A DNA stretch of 64,000 bases from contig VDFB02358134.1 in NCBI GenBank assembly GCA_007258455.2, positions 213,303,314-213,367,313 on the forward strand, written 5' to 3'. Shown in pieces: positions 1 through 10,813 of this stretch. The DNA comes from Sequoia sempervirens. Its lineage: Eukaryota > Streptophyta > Pinopsida > Cupressales > Cupressaceae. The notes under the pieces are model-generated. The model saw only the letters and a list, made by a program, of their open reading frames with translations, was not told the DNA's origin and ran no database searches. The position numbers and the translations under genes are program-made. Every line of letters starts with the position of its first letter. Within the stretch, counting starts at the first letter, position 1.

Positions 1-560
1 GTGTTAATTTTCTTAGAGAAAAATTTGATGCTCTAAATAGATTCAAAGAATTTGAAGCTATGATTGAGAATGAAATGGATTTAAAAACAAAATGTTTGAG
101 GTCTAACAGAGGTGGAGAATTCCCCTCCAATGAGTTTAACATGTTTTGTGAAGTCCATGGAATAAAGAGGAACTTGTTTTCCCCTAGAACTCCTCAACAA
201 AATGGAGTAGTTGAAAGGAAAAAACAAGACTTTTCAAGAAGTTGCAAGGACTATGATGAAAGAAGCTAGCCAATCAGAAGTCTACTAGAGAGAAGAAATC
301 CATACTATTGTTTGCATGCTTAATAGAGTTTAAGCCAAACCTAACAACACAAAGACTCCCTATGATTTGTGGTATGGAAGGATTCCTACTATCAAGTACT
401 TTAGAGTGTTTGGAAGAAAATGTTATACCAAAAGAGATGAAGAAAACTTATGAAATTTTGATGAAAGGTTTGATGAAGGTATCTTCCTTGGATATTCTAC
501 TAAAAGAAAAGCTTACAAATGTTACAAAAAAGGCTAAGAAATATTGTTGAAAGTTCAAAT
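1..560 (+). pseudogene. Ty1/copia integrase remnant (copia-1)
   Basis: Integrase inserts retrotransposon cDNA into the host genome. The fragment reads through the C-terminal half of a copia integrase core: CLRSNRGGEF, then HGIKRN and TPQQNGVVERK (about 85-230), then a broken integrase C-terminal stretch to about 550. The usual catalytic RSDRGGEF has become RSNRGGEF, so the second catalytic aspartate is Asn; the third acidic residue (VVERK) is kept. Stops and frameshifts follow from about 267. The element enters from the left window edge, so its 5' LTR, Gag and protease are outside. The same domain order appears in copia-2 at 32.3-33.2 kb. Confidence 0.9.
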
Positions 561-959
561 TTTAGGTTGATGAATATTTACATAATTCATTTGCTATAAA
601 TGAATGTGTCAGATGAACCTGCTTATAAAGAAGAAGAAGAAGAAAAAGCTAATGAAAAACAAGTGCACAATGAAGAGGAATAAGCTTTGAAAAAGACCCT
701 TAAGACCCCTAAGTATGTTCAAATAAATCATTCTTAAGAAAATATCATTGGAGATAAGAGGAAAGTAGTATTGACAAGAAGTAGAGTTGTTGAAGTTGAG
801 GTAAATCTATGTTTACTCTCTAAAATTGAACCTAAAATAGTAAGTGAGTCATGTAAACATGAACATTAGATGAAGAAAATGGAAGAAGAAAATATGTAGA
901 TTAAGAAAAATCAGACTTGGGAATTGGTTCCTAGACAGGAAAACAAGAACGTGTAATTG

Positions 960-1480
960 GAACTAAGTGGGTATTCAAAACCAAACTAAAGAGAGTGGAG
1001 AAGTGGTAAGAAATAAAGCAAGGCTTGTGTGTAAGGGTTACTCACAAGTAGAAGGAATAGAATTTAAGGAAAAAATTTCTCTGGTGGCTAGGATGGAAGC
1101 AATCAAAATGTTTTTGAAATTTTTAGGATACAAGGACTTTAAAGTTTATCAAATGTATGTGAAGTCTACTTTCTGGAATGGTGAGTTGGAAGAAGAGGTT
1201 TACATGGAATAACTAGAAGGATTTTAATTATTAGATCAAATGGATATTGTTTGCATATTAAAAAAGGTACTGTATGGATTGAAGCAAGTTCCTAGAGCTT
1301 GGTATGCAAGATTGGAAAAATATTTGATACAACAAGGATTCAGTAAAAGCACCAAAGATAGAAATCTTTACTTCAAAATTGAGGAAGATAAAATATTGAT
1401 AGTAGTTGTGTATGTGGAAGATATTATCTTTGGAGGAAATGAAAATATGTGTAAGAAATTTTCAGAAGATATGTAGAAAG
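960..1480 (+). pseudogene. Ty1/copia reverse transcriptase remnant (copia-1)
   Basis: Reverse transcriptase palm/fingers. Two adjacent reading segments (967-1212 and 1240-1476) carry the copia signatures GEVVRNKARLVCKGYSQ, VYQMYVKSTFWNGELEEE, LKKVLYGLKQVPRAWYARL and VVVYVEDIIFG. The catalytic YVDD box reads YVED, replacing one metal-binding aspartate. In-frame stops break the frame between the segments. Between this and the integrase (560-960) lies a Lys/Glu-rich linker with several stops, typical of the divergent spacer in copia Pol. Clearly inactive. Confidence 0.93.
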
Positions 1481-1589
1481 AGTTTGGGATGTTAATGATT
1501 GGGGAGATTAATTTCTTTTGTGGGCTACAAATAAATCAAACAAACAAAGGTATATTCAGTTAAAAAAGTTTGGAATGGAAGACTCCAAA

Positions 1590-2330
1590 TGAGTATGTAC
1601 TCCTATGGTGACTGGCTACAAATTGAGAAAGGATGATGAATCACCTAAGGCTAATCAAAGAAAGTATAGATCCATGATTGGTGGATTGCTATATCTAACT
1701 ACTACTAGACCAAATACCATGCATGTGGTTTGTATTGTTGATAGATGTCGAGAAAATCCTAAAGAAACAAATGTTGCGGCAGTGAAGAGGATATTCAAGT
1801 ATTTAAAAGGAACTCTGGATTATGGCTTATGGTATCTTAAGGATACTGATTTCACAAATTAGTGCATACACAGATGCAGATTGGGTTGGTTGTGTTGATG
1901 ATAGGAAAAGTACAAGTGGTGGTGCATTATTTCTTGGATGTAGATTGGTGTCATGGCTGAGTAAGAAGCAAGATTCAATTTCTTTATCCACTTCAGAGGA
2001 TGAGTATATTATAGAAACATCTTGCTACACACAAGTATTATGGATGAGACAGACATTAAAGGATATCAATGTATGATGAGCCCATTTATATCTTTTGTGA
2101 TAATACAAGTGCGATTAGCATTTCAAAAATATAGTGATGCATTCAAGGAAAAATCATATATCAATTAGGTATCACTTTCTAAGAGAGAAGATTATGGAGA
2201 ATGAGGTGAAGCTTGAATATGTACCTACAAAGGATTAGATTGCTGACATATTCACTAAGGCTCTTCCTAAGGATACTTTTAAGTATCTTCACGAGAATTT
2301 GGGGGTTATTTCCCCTCCTTCTTTGAACTA
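1590..2330 (+). pseudogene. Ty1/copia RNase H remnant (copia-1)
   Basis: RNase H removes the RNA strand during reverse transcription. Visible motifs: RKYRSMIGGLLYLT, AVKRIFKYLKGTLDYGLW, SAYTDADWVGC with DRKSTSGG, and LSTSEDEYI (usually LSTAEAEYI). The reading frame shifts near 1850 and again after 2075, after which FCDNTSAISI-like and KGLDIADIFTKALPK-like coding can be followed to about 2330. It is the last domain of Pol, directly upstream of the polypurine cluster and 3' LTR. Confidence 0.9.
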
Positions 2331-2399
2331 GATACATATGGAGATGCATCAGTGCAATGGATCTATGGATTCATCTCTTGTCTGGACTAATGTTGTTGG

Positions 2400-2696
2400 C
2401 TACCTCTTAGGGGGAGTAGGTAGTGTCATTGTGTAGAATTTCTGATTTGATTGGATTTACTCTTAAGGGGGAGTATTTAAAGCAAGTATCTTGGTTCAGT
2501 GTCAAATGGGGAGAACAATGAAAAATACTTTATCCTTTTCTATTGATGTCAAAGGGGGAGAAATAATCATGTGAAAAAGTTTATGTACACAGGGGGAGAG
2601 AAAGTAACAGAAAATCATGAGAGAGTGTGTTTAGAGATGTTGTGTCTTTGATGGTTTTTCACATCATGTGTTGCCATCAATGAAAAGGGGGGAGAT
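2400..2696 (+). other. Cluster of polypurine-tract-like motifs before the copia-1 3' LTR
   Basis: Five GGGGGAG-type purine runs lie between RNase H and the LTR (near 2409, 2469, 2554, 2591 and 2686). The last, AAAAGGGGGGAGAT, ends exactly at the TG that opens the LTR and is the probable plus-strand primer. Multiple 'agggggag' blocks in this spacer are a familiar property of some plant copia lineages. Confidence 0.75.
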
Positions 2697-4320
2697 TGCT
2701 TCAAGTGTATAAAGGTGTTGTCATTATGTCAAAAATGTGTTGAGGAAGGTTGTTGCATTATGAACATGTCAAAGATATTGAGAAAATTATAAGAAAAGAG
2801 GGAAACAGTTTGTGTGCATGTATAGTTGAGATATTAAGTGTTGTTAATACATGGAGCTATCCTTATGTTTCAGTGTTTGGAGATGTGTTGGAATGAAGTA
2901 ATGTGCTAAGATGGTGCCTCTGGTACTTGGTTTCAAAGTTCTTTTGAAAAAAATTGAAAAATAGAGAAAATAGTGTTGTGTCAATGTGTAGAATATGCTC
3001 TGGGATGTTCTCTGTGTTTTTTCTATGTTGATGCTATACATGTGCATATCTAATATGTTGTTCAAGGTTGTTAGTAGTTTCTATATCTAGAGTTTATTTT
3101 TTTGGATCGTTGTGCAAAGCGAGATGTGTTCATCAGTATGTGAAGTAGGTTTTTAATGTTGATTGCTATGGTATGGGAGAAATCTATTTCCTCTGAATTT
3201 CTTTGCAATTTGGTTTCAGGTTGTGTGTATCTGGGAAGTTTCTTATGTTGTTTATATATATTATAATTCAATTTTTCTATTAATTTGGTGTTGTACAATG
3301 TGTGTTTCATGTGTTAATCTACATATAAGATTAACTGGATGTTCTGGGTTGAAGTATTTCTATGATGCAAGTTTGGAAAAATTATTTGTTGGATCTCAGG
3401 TGGTTCATATGTTTTTCTAGATCATAAAAAAGATATTTTTGTGGTTCTTGTGTCATCTTGATCAAGTGGGAAGTGTGTGCTTAATTGTTTTATGGTTTTT
3501 AGCATGGGTAATGGCCACCTTGGTGTTAACACTTCATGTGAAGCTATTTCAAAATTTGTAGAAGTGTGTTGAGGTTTGTTAGGACAAATTTGGGTCCTAA
3601 CTAAGGATTTATATGGGTGTCCTTCATTCCTATCCACCGCAGGAATGTTTGGGTGCCGACCTAATTTGAAATTATAAATGTAAAGAATTTTTGGTTGACC
3701 TTGGAGAAGGTTTTCAAGGTTGAGGATGGTATAAATAAGATTGGTGTTGTTAGAAGATATGAAGATAGATGCAAGATAGATGTGAGTGATGACTATGGTG
3801 AAAATTGTAGAATTATAGATGCAAAGTTGAGCAAAGGAGTATGAACTTGAAAGTGTTGTACTTCTAAAGGCAGTGAACTGAAGGCATCCGTAATCTTTCA
3901 AACAAGGCTATGAAAGTGTTGGAGTAATTGTGGTGGATTCCTTATTACATTGAGATAGTGTTCTCTATGTAACATTCCTCTTCTATCTTCTTTTCATATT
4001 CTAAGTAGTAAGCTTTGGTTGTGAGCCCTATTAGACAGCATGTCCTATTATGGCAGTGAGCCTGCCTTGTACTAGTTTTGCAATTACTTATACTGTGAGC
4101 TAATCCTCACTGTGGTTTTCCATCATTGGGTCTTCCATGTAAATCTGGTGTTCTCTTATGTATGGTGTTGTTATTTCAAATTTTTTTTATCCATGTTTCA
4201 TGATTAATCACTTTAATAGAATAAGGTTTTAATGAATTCTTTTGGATCTAATTACTATTAAGGGTCTTGATGTTTTAATTTGATACAATTAATTCACCCC
4301 CCTCCCAGTTTTCTTATTCA
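2697..4320 (+). repeat. 3' LTR of copia-1
   Basis: It opens with TG immediately after the polypurine tract and closes near CCCCCCTCCCAGTT...TTCA, the same type of ending (ATTCACCCCCTC/ATTCAACCTCCTC) as the copia-2 LTRs. About 1.6 kb. No 5' LTR is in the window, so the end is inferred from the motif and the start of unrelated DNA at 4321. No open frame of interest inside. Confidence 0.65.
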
Positions 4321-5181
4321 TTTAACAAATTCTTATTCTCAATCAAATTTTCCACATCATTTGGTTGCACACTAGGAGGAATGAATTTTTTTATAAAGCA
4401 TGTTGAAGCATGTCATGGTAAGTAGGTGATGTTTGATTCAAATCCCAAAGGGAGATCTTAGTAGGAGTGTTAATAAGTTTCTCAATAAGATCAAATTCTT
4501 TACCACTACCTTGCAAAATGTTAGGTGTAGGTGGGAGATATGGTTGAAGAAATGGGATGGATGTTAGAGTTTGTCTTGGTTTCTTATTGTTTCTAGTGTT
4601 ATGTGTATGAGCTATAATATGATAAATTGGTTTAGGAGGTCCTATAATGAGAGGTGAATTAACAAGTCCAATAATTAGAGGACTCCTAAGAAGTTCAAAA
4701 GGAATCTTAGGAGACCCAATGATTAGAGAATTCTTGGGAGGTACAAAAGGAGTTTTAGGAGGCCCAATAATCAAGTAAGATCTAATAGCCAATTGTGTGT
4801 TCATAACCTCAATGGATGTGACTTCTTGTTGATTACCTTCTATAAGGGGGGTTCTAATGTGACCTTATTATCTTCATCTAAGCAATCCATCTTACTATCT
4901 TTTAAAATACATGTATTAATGATATCATCTTCTTTATCTACCATGTCTTTCCTATTGGGTAAAGAATGAGAGATGGGAAAATAAGATTCTCCTAACGCTC
5001 AATAATCAAGGGTCTTGTAACACCAAAATACCTTCGTCACAAATAGGAGAGGTATTAAGAGAATAACAACTAGGATTATAATGATGTTCAATGATTTTAT
5101 CCTCTTGACCAACAATATATTCTCAAGTATGAGGGGTAGAGGAAGAGAAACAAATAGGATTCTCATGGCTCCCGATGATTG
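4321..5181 (-). pseudogene. Ty3/gypsy-like polyprotein remnant, part 1 (element C)
   Basis: Minus-strand frame 4391-4804 encodes four imperfect copies of a LIIGPPKxPF-type motif, then LIEKLINTPTKISLWDL and QTSPTYHDML. The latter resembles the conserved stretch just before the protease of plant Tat/Ogre-type gypsy polyproteins; I base this on motif resemblance only. From 4805 to 5181 the minus strand continues as a decayed frame (ICDEGILVLQDP region) matching the segment on the far side of element A (17814-17990). Interrupted by A on one side and copia-1 on the other. Confidence 0.55.
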
Positions 5182-6406
5182 TGTAGACATCCAAATTTGG
5201 ACACTTAATTTATCCAAATTTATCACTTTTCATCTAAACATCCTCTTATCTAAGTTAATTAAGTAATATTATTATTATTTAATTAATATCTTTAATTCTG
5301 CCAAATCCCTAAGGTATTTAATTAATAATTAAATACATTACTCTCCTTCATCCTTTTTCATCAAATGAATTAAATAAATATTACATTTATTTAATTCCTC
5401 ACATGTCATTTTCATCTAATCCTAATCCATCTCTTAATCTCTTCATTAAGGATGTGCATGCCTAATCCTTGATTAGGATGTGTCACATCCTCCAACTTTG
5501 CAAGTTGGCTTCTAATCCCTCATTAACCCCTAATTATCCTCTACCGATTAGTCAAACCTAATTAGTACCTTGGTCAACTCTCCCCATCCCAAGAATTTTT
5601 AATTCCTTTTTATTCACCCTAGGCTCTTCCCCATGTGAATTTTTAATTCACTTTTATTCCTCATAGAATCCCCTTTTCCCATGCATCTTCTAGAATCTTT
5701 GACTTGTCACATCAAGTCACACGTGAAAAATTCCCACCTTTTGGGACCCTTGTCTTATCCACTAGATTCTTCCAATCATTATGAATTTAAAATTCACTTT
5801 TATTCTCCCAAAACTTTCCCCTTCCCCATGTGATCATTGAAAGGTCACATCAAAGTACTTGGAAGGTACTTGTCCTTCCTCCACATCATGTACCTCCCTT
5901 CCACATCACCTACACATCATCTCACCCTTAGCCATCTCACAATCCACATGTCAAGATGTGAGGGCTTGTGAGTACTCAACTTACCTTAGCCCTTCATCTT
6001 GGCCTTGCTAGATAAATCCCAACCATTGAATTCTCTAGAGAATTCAAGTTTCTCTATAAATACCCCTTCCTCTAAGGCATTTGGGGACTTAACCATTTTG
6101 CAACTAAATGCTGTCATTTTGTGCATTCATATAGCCATCAATTTCATCCATTTGCATCTACAGTCAAGCATATAGTTAAATCTTGTATCTAGCTATATCA
6201 AGAGCCATCAAAGAGCATACAAATCAAATCAAAATCAAGGGCCAACCAAGGAGTTTTAGCTGCAAAAGGGAGGTATAACCATTTGCAATCATTTTACACT
6301 TTCCTCTTTGCATTTACAAATTTCTTAGGCTAATCTTGAGGTGTTTCTTTATGTTTTTCCATTGCATTTTAGTTGCTTAGAATAGGTTAGACATTTTGGT
6401 ATCACA
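5182..6406 (+). repeat. 5' LTR of element A
   Basis: Starts TGTAGACATCCAAATTTGG and ends TTTTGGTATCACA; aligns by eye along its whole length with 16625-17813 and, in reverse, with both LTRs of element B. Contains a TATA box (6055-6062) and many AATT-rich short inverted repeats (for example TTAATTAAGTAAT...ATTTAATTAA). Length 1225 bp. Confidence 0.93.
6026..6062 (+). promoter_or_regulatory. Perfect 22-bp palindrome plus TATA box in the A 5' LTR
   Basis: Half-site TTGAATTCTCT is followed directly by its reverse complement (6026-6047); TATAAATA lies eight bases downstream (6055-6062). The identical palindrome recurs at 17433-17454 in the 3' LTR (TATA 17462-17469) and in both B LTRs, always at similar distance from the TATA box. 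Probable core-promoter-proximal element; the binding factor is unknown. Confidence 0.75.
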
Positions 6407-6410
6407 TTTC

Positions 6411-6430
6411 TGGCATGCCCAGTGGGACTC
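6411..6430 (+). other. Primer-binding site of element A
   Basis: TGGCATGCCCAGTGGGACTC begins four bases (TTTC) after the LTR. Element B has the equivalent TGGCACGCCCGGTGGGACCC at the same four-base offset. A TGG start fits pairing with a tRNA CCA end; I cannot name the tRNA. Confidence 0.8.
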
Positions 6431-6483
6431 GCAAGTGGGTCCCTCAATTTCACGTTTGTTGTTGTTGAGTTTTTTGCAGGAAT

Positions 6484-6985
6484 ACATCGCAGAAGGGTGA
6501 CTGCACCCTCCTGGTTACTGCAGAAGGGCGACTTCGCCCCTTGATTTACTGCAGAAGGGCGACTACGCCCCCTGATTTACTGCAGAAGGGCGACTGCGCC
6601 CCGTCATTTTTTGCAGAAGTGTGACTACGCCCCCTCCTTTTCTGCAGAAGGGCGACTGCGCCCCTTGGATAAACTTAAACTTTATGTGCTAACACTTTTC
6701 TGCAGAAGGCGACTACGTCCCCTTGGCTAAAATTTATGTGCTAACTTTTTCTGCAAAAGGGCGACTACGCCCCCTTGGCTAAACTTCTTGTACTAACATT
6801 TTCTACAGAAGGGCGACTATGCCCCTGATTTTCCGCAGAAGGGCGACTGTGCCCCTGATTTTCCGCAGAAGGGCAACTGCGCCCCTGAATTTCCGCAGAA
6901 GGGTGATTGTGCCCCTGATTTTCTGCAGAAGGGTGATTGCACCCCTGATTTTCTGCAAAAGGGTGACTGCACCCCTTGGTCACCG
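6484..6985 (+). repeat. GC-rich minisatellite array 1 of element A
   Basis: About 14 degenerate copies of a 30-60 bp unit built on GCAGAAGGGCGACTGCGCCC followed by a TTGATTTAC-like spacer. Spacing tightens to about 30 bp after 6790. The unit can be read as open frames on both strands, which I take as a by-product of the repeat. Confidence 0.88.
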
Positions 6986-7239
6986 CAAAGCAACACATTT
7001 TGGAAGGTAAAGCTGTCATTTTAGCTTCGGGTTTTTGCTGTTTTCAGGTACTAACCCCCTAACACTGTTTCTTGCAAGGATATTGGTATTTTTGCTAACT
7101 TTTTACAGCATATTCATGTGAAATTGATGAAGAACATGGGATAAAACAATTAACATTTTCTTGCAAGGCTATCCGTTCACTCAAATTTCTAAAACTATCC
7201 TTGTTTTTCCTGTTAATCGAAGAACATAGCTTAATTAGG

Positions 7240-7720
7240 GGGAGTAATATTAATTGCATGCTGTGTCTATCTTTTTGTGTTACCCAAAGAGGGCATTAGT
7301 TTGTTTTCACTTTCCCCTTGCACTTCGTGTGAGCTGAGGGAGTAGTTGGAAACAATTAGTGCTTTCTTTCTAGTGGGACCTGCTTGGGGATTTCATCACC
7401 CTAAGGGACGATTCCAACCACGCGTACCGACGGGGTATATAAAGGGGGGAGAGCGAAAGTTGTACCCCAATCCAGTCGCATCGTAATTGGTAGAGCGTCG
7501 AAGCTAGGGTGATACCTAGATAGATGTGACGAGTTGGTCTGAGCCCTTCAGTATCTTGTTGGGGTTCCCAACTCAAGCTTGTGAGGGGCTGGTGTTCACG
7601 GTTGTGCCTCACATACCGAGAGTATATCGAGGACTCCCTAGACACCTTGTGCATCCTAGATTAAGACCTCTTTGGCCATACCCTTAACACTAATCATAGG
7701 ATTGTATTTGCTTGAAATTG
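7240..7720 (+). promoter_or_regulatory. Conserved internal TATA module (LTR-like) of element A
   Basis: Contains GGGTATATAAAGGGGGGAG (7435-7453), a strong-looking TATA box, preceded upstream by TTAGGGGGAG (about 7215-7225). It aligns closely, almost without indels, with the reverse complement of 49250-49620 in element B. It is flanked on both sides by copies of the same GC-rich minisatellite. It may be an internal promoter for the Pro-rich frame or an ancient solo LTR fixed in the family. Not proven to be transcribed. Confidence 0.6.
7370..7654 (-). other. 94-codon antisense open frame in the TATA module
   Basis: Starts MHKVSRESSIYSRYVRHNRE and ends VMKSPSRSH. Element B has an exactly 94-codon counterpart (49295-49579), about 75% identical in residues with no gaps. 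Many of the differences change the amino acid, so the DNA may be conserved rather than the protein. No family recognised. Confidence 0.4.
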
Positions 7721-7814
7721 TTTTCTTGTGAGAAACCAATAATTTTTTGGACAAATTGGCCTTATTATTATCATTTCAAAGTCCTTGCCATAGTCATTTT
7801 CACCAAACCAAGTC

Positions 7815-7965
7815 TCTAATTTACCATAGAAGGGTGATTGTGCCCCTAATTTTCTGTAGAAGGGTGACTGCACCCCTAATTTTTTGTAGAAGGGTGACTA
7901 CGCCCCTAATTTTTCACAGAAGGGTGACTGCACCCCCTGATTTACTACAAAGGGGCGAATTTGCC
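7815..7965 (+). repeat. GC-rich minisatellite array 2 of element A
   Basis: Four to five copies of an AGAAGGGTGANTGTGCCCCTAA-type unit, about 32 bp, clearly related to array 1. From 7966 to 8460 the DNA is a C/T-rich stretch dominated by TCATCC and CATTCC words with no convincing gene. Confidence 0.85.
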
Positions 7966-8464
7966 CTCCTAAGCAACCAAAATTGCCCCGTTTGGATCCG
8001 TTTAGCCACTAAATCATCGTCTAATCATTCCAAACCTTTGTATCATCATCCCAAGCCTCTGTTTTGTTATTCTAAACCTCTAAAAACCTCCATTTGATCA
8101 TTCTAAACTCCCATTTTTACCATTCCAAACCTTCGTTTAAACATTCAAACATCTATTTGACCAAGTAGTCTTTCATCCCTTTCAAATCCTCCTCTCACTC
8201 ATTTTGAGTACTCTTTCATCCATTCCAAGCATCCATCTCCTCATTATGAGAGTTTTTCATCCCTTCCAATCAATCGTTTACTTGTTTCGAGCTTTCAATC
8301 ATTCATCCATTCCAAACAATCATTTACCAATTTCGAGTGCTTGTTCATCCACTCCTATCATTCACTTTCCCAATCCAATCATCTATTTCCTCAATCTGAT
8401 CATCTATCACCCCATTCCAATTGCCCGTCTCTTATAGCTTGTTTACCCACTTAAAGAGTCCACA

Positions 8465-8715
8465 AAGTAGTAGGGCAAATTTTCCCCACAGTGGGGCGAA
8501 TTTGCCCCTCTGAAGGGGCATAGTCACCCCAGAACCCCTAAAAAGGGTGAATCTGCCCATCTGTAAGGGGGCATAGTCACCCAAAAAGGGGGAACAGTAG
8601 CCCTAGAAGGGCACAATCACCCCAAAAGGGGGAACAGTCACCCCAGGAGGGCACAGTCACCCTAGAAGGGGGCACAGTCGCCCCAGAAGGGCACAATCGC
8701 CCCTCTGTGAGGGAT
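8465..8715 (+). repeat. GC-rich minisatellite array 3 of element A
   Basis: About ten copies of a 20-30 bp unit, CAGTCACCCCAGAAGGG and variants, mixed with GGGGCGAATTTGCCCC-like inverted repeats at its left end (8490-8510). The matching place in element B (43340-43710) holds an array of different sequence. Confidence 0.85.
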
Positions 8716-8839
8716 TCGAAAAACAAGCATATCCAATTCCCAAATCTGATCGGTGGAACCAATCCCATCATCTCTTTCCATCCAATCCTAATTCCAGCAC
8801 TTAGAACATCATTAGAGTCCATATCCAACATCAAATCAT

Positions 8840-9425
8840 CCATCCCAATCACCTAAACTTCATTTTGAGAATTTTGATTTTTGTGCCGAAACTTCCAGAG
8901 GCCATAACTTTTGACGTGGGTGTCCGTTTGAGCTGAAATTTTATGGGTGGTTGCATTATGAGATGGCATGTGGATTTTTGATAGACTAGAAGTCCCTCGG
9001 ACCCCGTTTTGCCACATTTTTGGGGCCTCAAACTTTCATCTTAACCCTCAAAATCGCAATTTAGTTTTTTTTTTCAATTCTTTAACGAATCATTTTTGTC
9101 ACTAACTTGAAATTCCTATCTCAAATTTGGGATGTTAGTTGGAAATTTATCCTATCTTTGTTTTGGGTATTTTTTGGGAAAAAACTAGACTCTCAAAAGT
9201 ACGTCCGTGAGGTTTCCTAAAATGGAAAAATTTGACAATTTTTGAAAATTTCCAAATCTGGAAAAATCTTATTGTCAACACCTTACGTCCCTTAAACTCC
9301 AAAAGTTGGTGTAGAATCAATCCCATCACATCCTCCAATCATTCTCATCTTCAACCCAATCCTAATCTGAGCTTTAATCTAATCCCAATCTGAGCTTAAC
9401 CAAAACCCTAATCTGAGCTTTAGTC
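8840..9425 (+). other. Conserved non-coding block of the A/B family
   Basis: Aligns with the reverse complement of 42640-43250 in element B: the GGCCATAACTTTTGACG...GTCCGTTTGAGCTG text, the TTTTGAAAATTTCCAAATCTGG region and three AATCTGAGCTTTA words (9360-9425). 'Gcc-ataactttt-ga' wording is common in untranslated parts of plant LTR retrotransposons. It lies before the Pro-rich frame here but after it in B. Short antisense frames here look incidental. Confidence 0.7.
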
Positions 9426-9469
9426 ATTTCAACCTTTCATTCATCCATTCTGAACAGTTGTTCTCCCTT

Positions 9470-10280
9470 TTCAATCATTTGTTTACTTGTTTCGTGTAAA
9501 CACTCATATATTTTGAACCTTCATATATCATCTCAAACTTTGGTTTAGCAATTCCGATCATCCGTTTACTCGTTATGAGTAAACATTCATCCATTTTACA
9601 CCTCATTTCATCCTTCCAAACTCCCGTTCTATCATTTTGATCATCCGTTTACTCATTCTAATTAAACACTCATCTTTTTCACACCCCCTTTCATCATTCT
9701 AAACTCTCATTCTATCGTTCCAATCATCCGTTTACTCGTTCTGAGTAAACATTCATCCATTTCACACCTCCTTTCATCATTCCAAACTCTCATTCTATAG
9801 TTCTGATCATCCATTTCACACCTCCTTTCATCATTCCAAACTCTCATTCTATCGTTCCAATCATCCATTTACTCGTTCCGAGTAAACATTCATCCACTTC
9901 AACCCTCCTTCTATCATTTCAAACTTTCATTATGTCATTCTGATCATCTGTTTACTCGTTCTGAGTAAACGTTCATCCACTTCAAACGTCCTTTCATCAT
10001 TTTGAACTCTCATTTTGCCGTTTCGATCATTCATTCCAAGTAAACATTCATCTGTTTCACACCTTCTTCTATCATTTTGAACTCTCGTTCAACAATCTTG
10101 ATCAATCATTTACCTGTTCTGAGTAATCTTTCATCTATTCCAAACCTTCATCTTCTCGTTCTGAGAATCATTCATCCGTTGTGAGCAATCATTTACTCAT
10201 TCTGAGTAGTCGTTCATCCATTTCGATCAATCATTTACACATTTTAAGTATTCGTTCATCCATTTTCTATCATCCATTTC
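9470..10280 (+). repeat. Degenerate tandem array with a hairpin in each unit
   Basis: About ten units of roughly 82 bp, clearest at 9566, 9648, 9730, 9868 and 9951. Each carries GTTTACTC, a 5-base loop, and GAGTAAAC, followed by a CATTCATCC-rich spacer. The hairpin decays towards the right end. A shorter version is present in B around 42340-42600. Confidence 0.75.
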
Positions 10281-10813
10281 TCTCTTAGGTTATTATCCAA
10301 ATTGACCTAAGTATTTGATCTAATTGTCATCATTAACATCCACTTAGGATTGTCATCCATCCTAAGTCAATCATCATCATTGGCCCAATCAATCCATTTT
10401 CAATCTCAAGGTGGATTCGGTGCCACAATCATTCACTCATCCTTTAATCTAATCAATCAGTATCCTACATCACCTAGGGTAATCTTTGAACGGGGTTTAC
10501 GGTCCCTTTCATCATCCTATTTGATCCATCAGTTAATCTTATCAATCATTGATCGATCTTATCCAATCCAATCACATCCCTATCCAATCACCTTCGACCC
10601 AATCAATCTACTTCCATCTCGAAGTAGATTCAGTGTCGTAATCATCCTTTGATAATTAAATCTGATCGTCAGAATCAATCCCATCGCATCATCCAATCAT
10701 CCTAATCTGAGCTTTAGTCCAATCCTAATTTGAGCTTAACCTAAATCCCGATTTGAGCTTTAGTTTGTTCCCATCCAAAATCTTTTATCCATCCTCTTTA
10801 TCCTTTCACCATC

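Noticed and set aside
3422..3901. 159-codon minus-strand frame in the copia-1 LTR
   Set aside because: Lies inside the LTR, antisense, with no recognisable motif; likely chance.
7480..7520. tRNA-like text (AATTGGTAGAGCG) resembling a D-arm
   Set aside because: No acceptor or T-arm pairing around it, and element B has GGCGGAG at the same place. Not a tRNA gene or clear Pol III box.
9470..10280. CRISPR-like regular repeats
   Set aside because: Units are degenerate, spacers are repeats themselves and the context is a plant retrotransposon.
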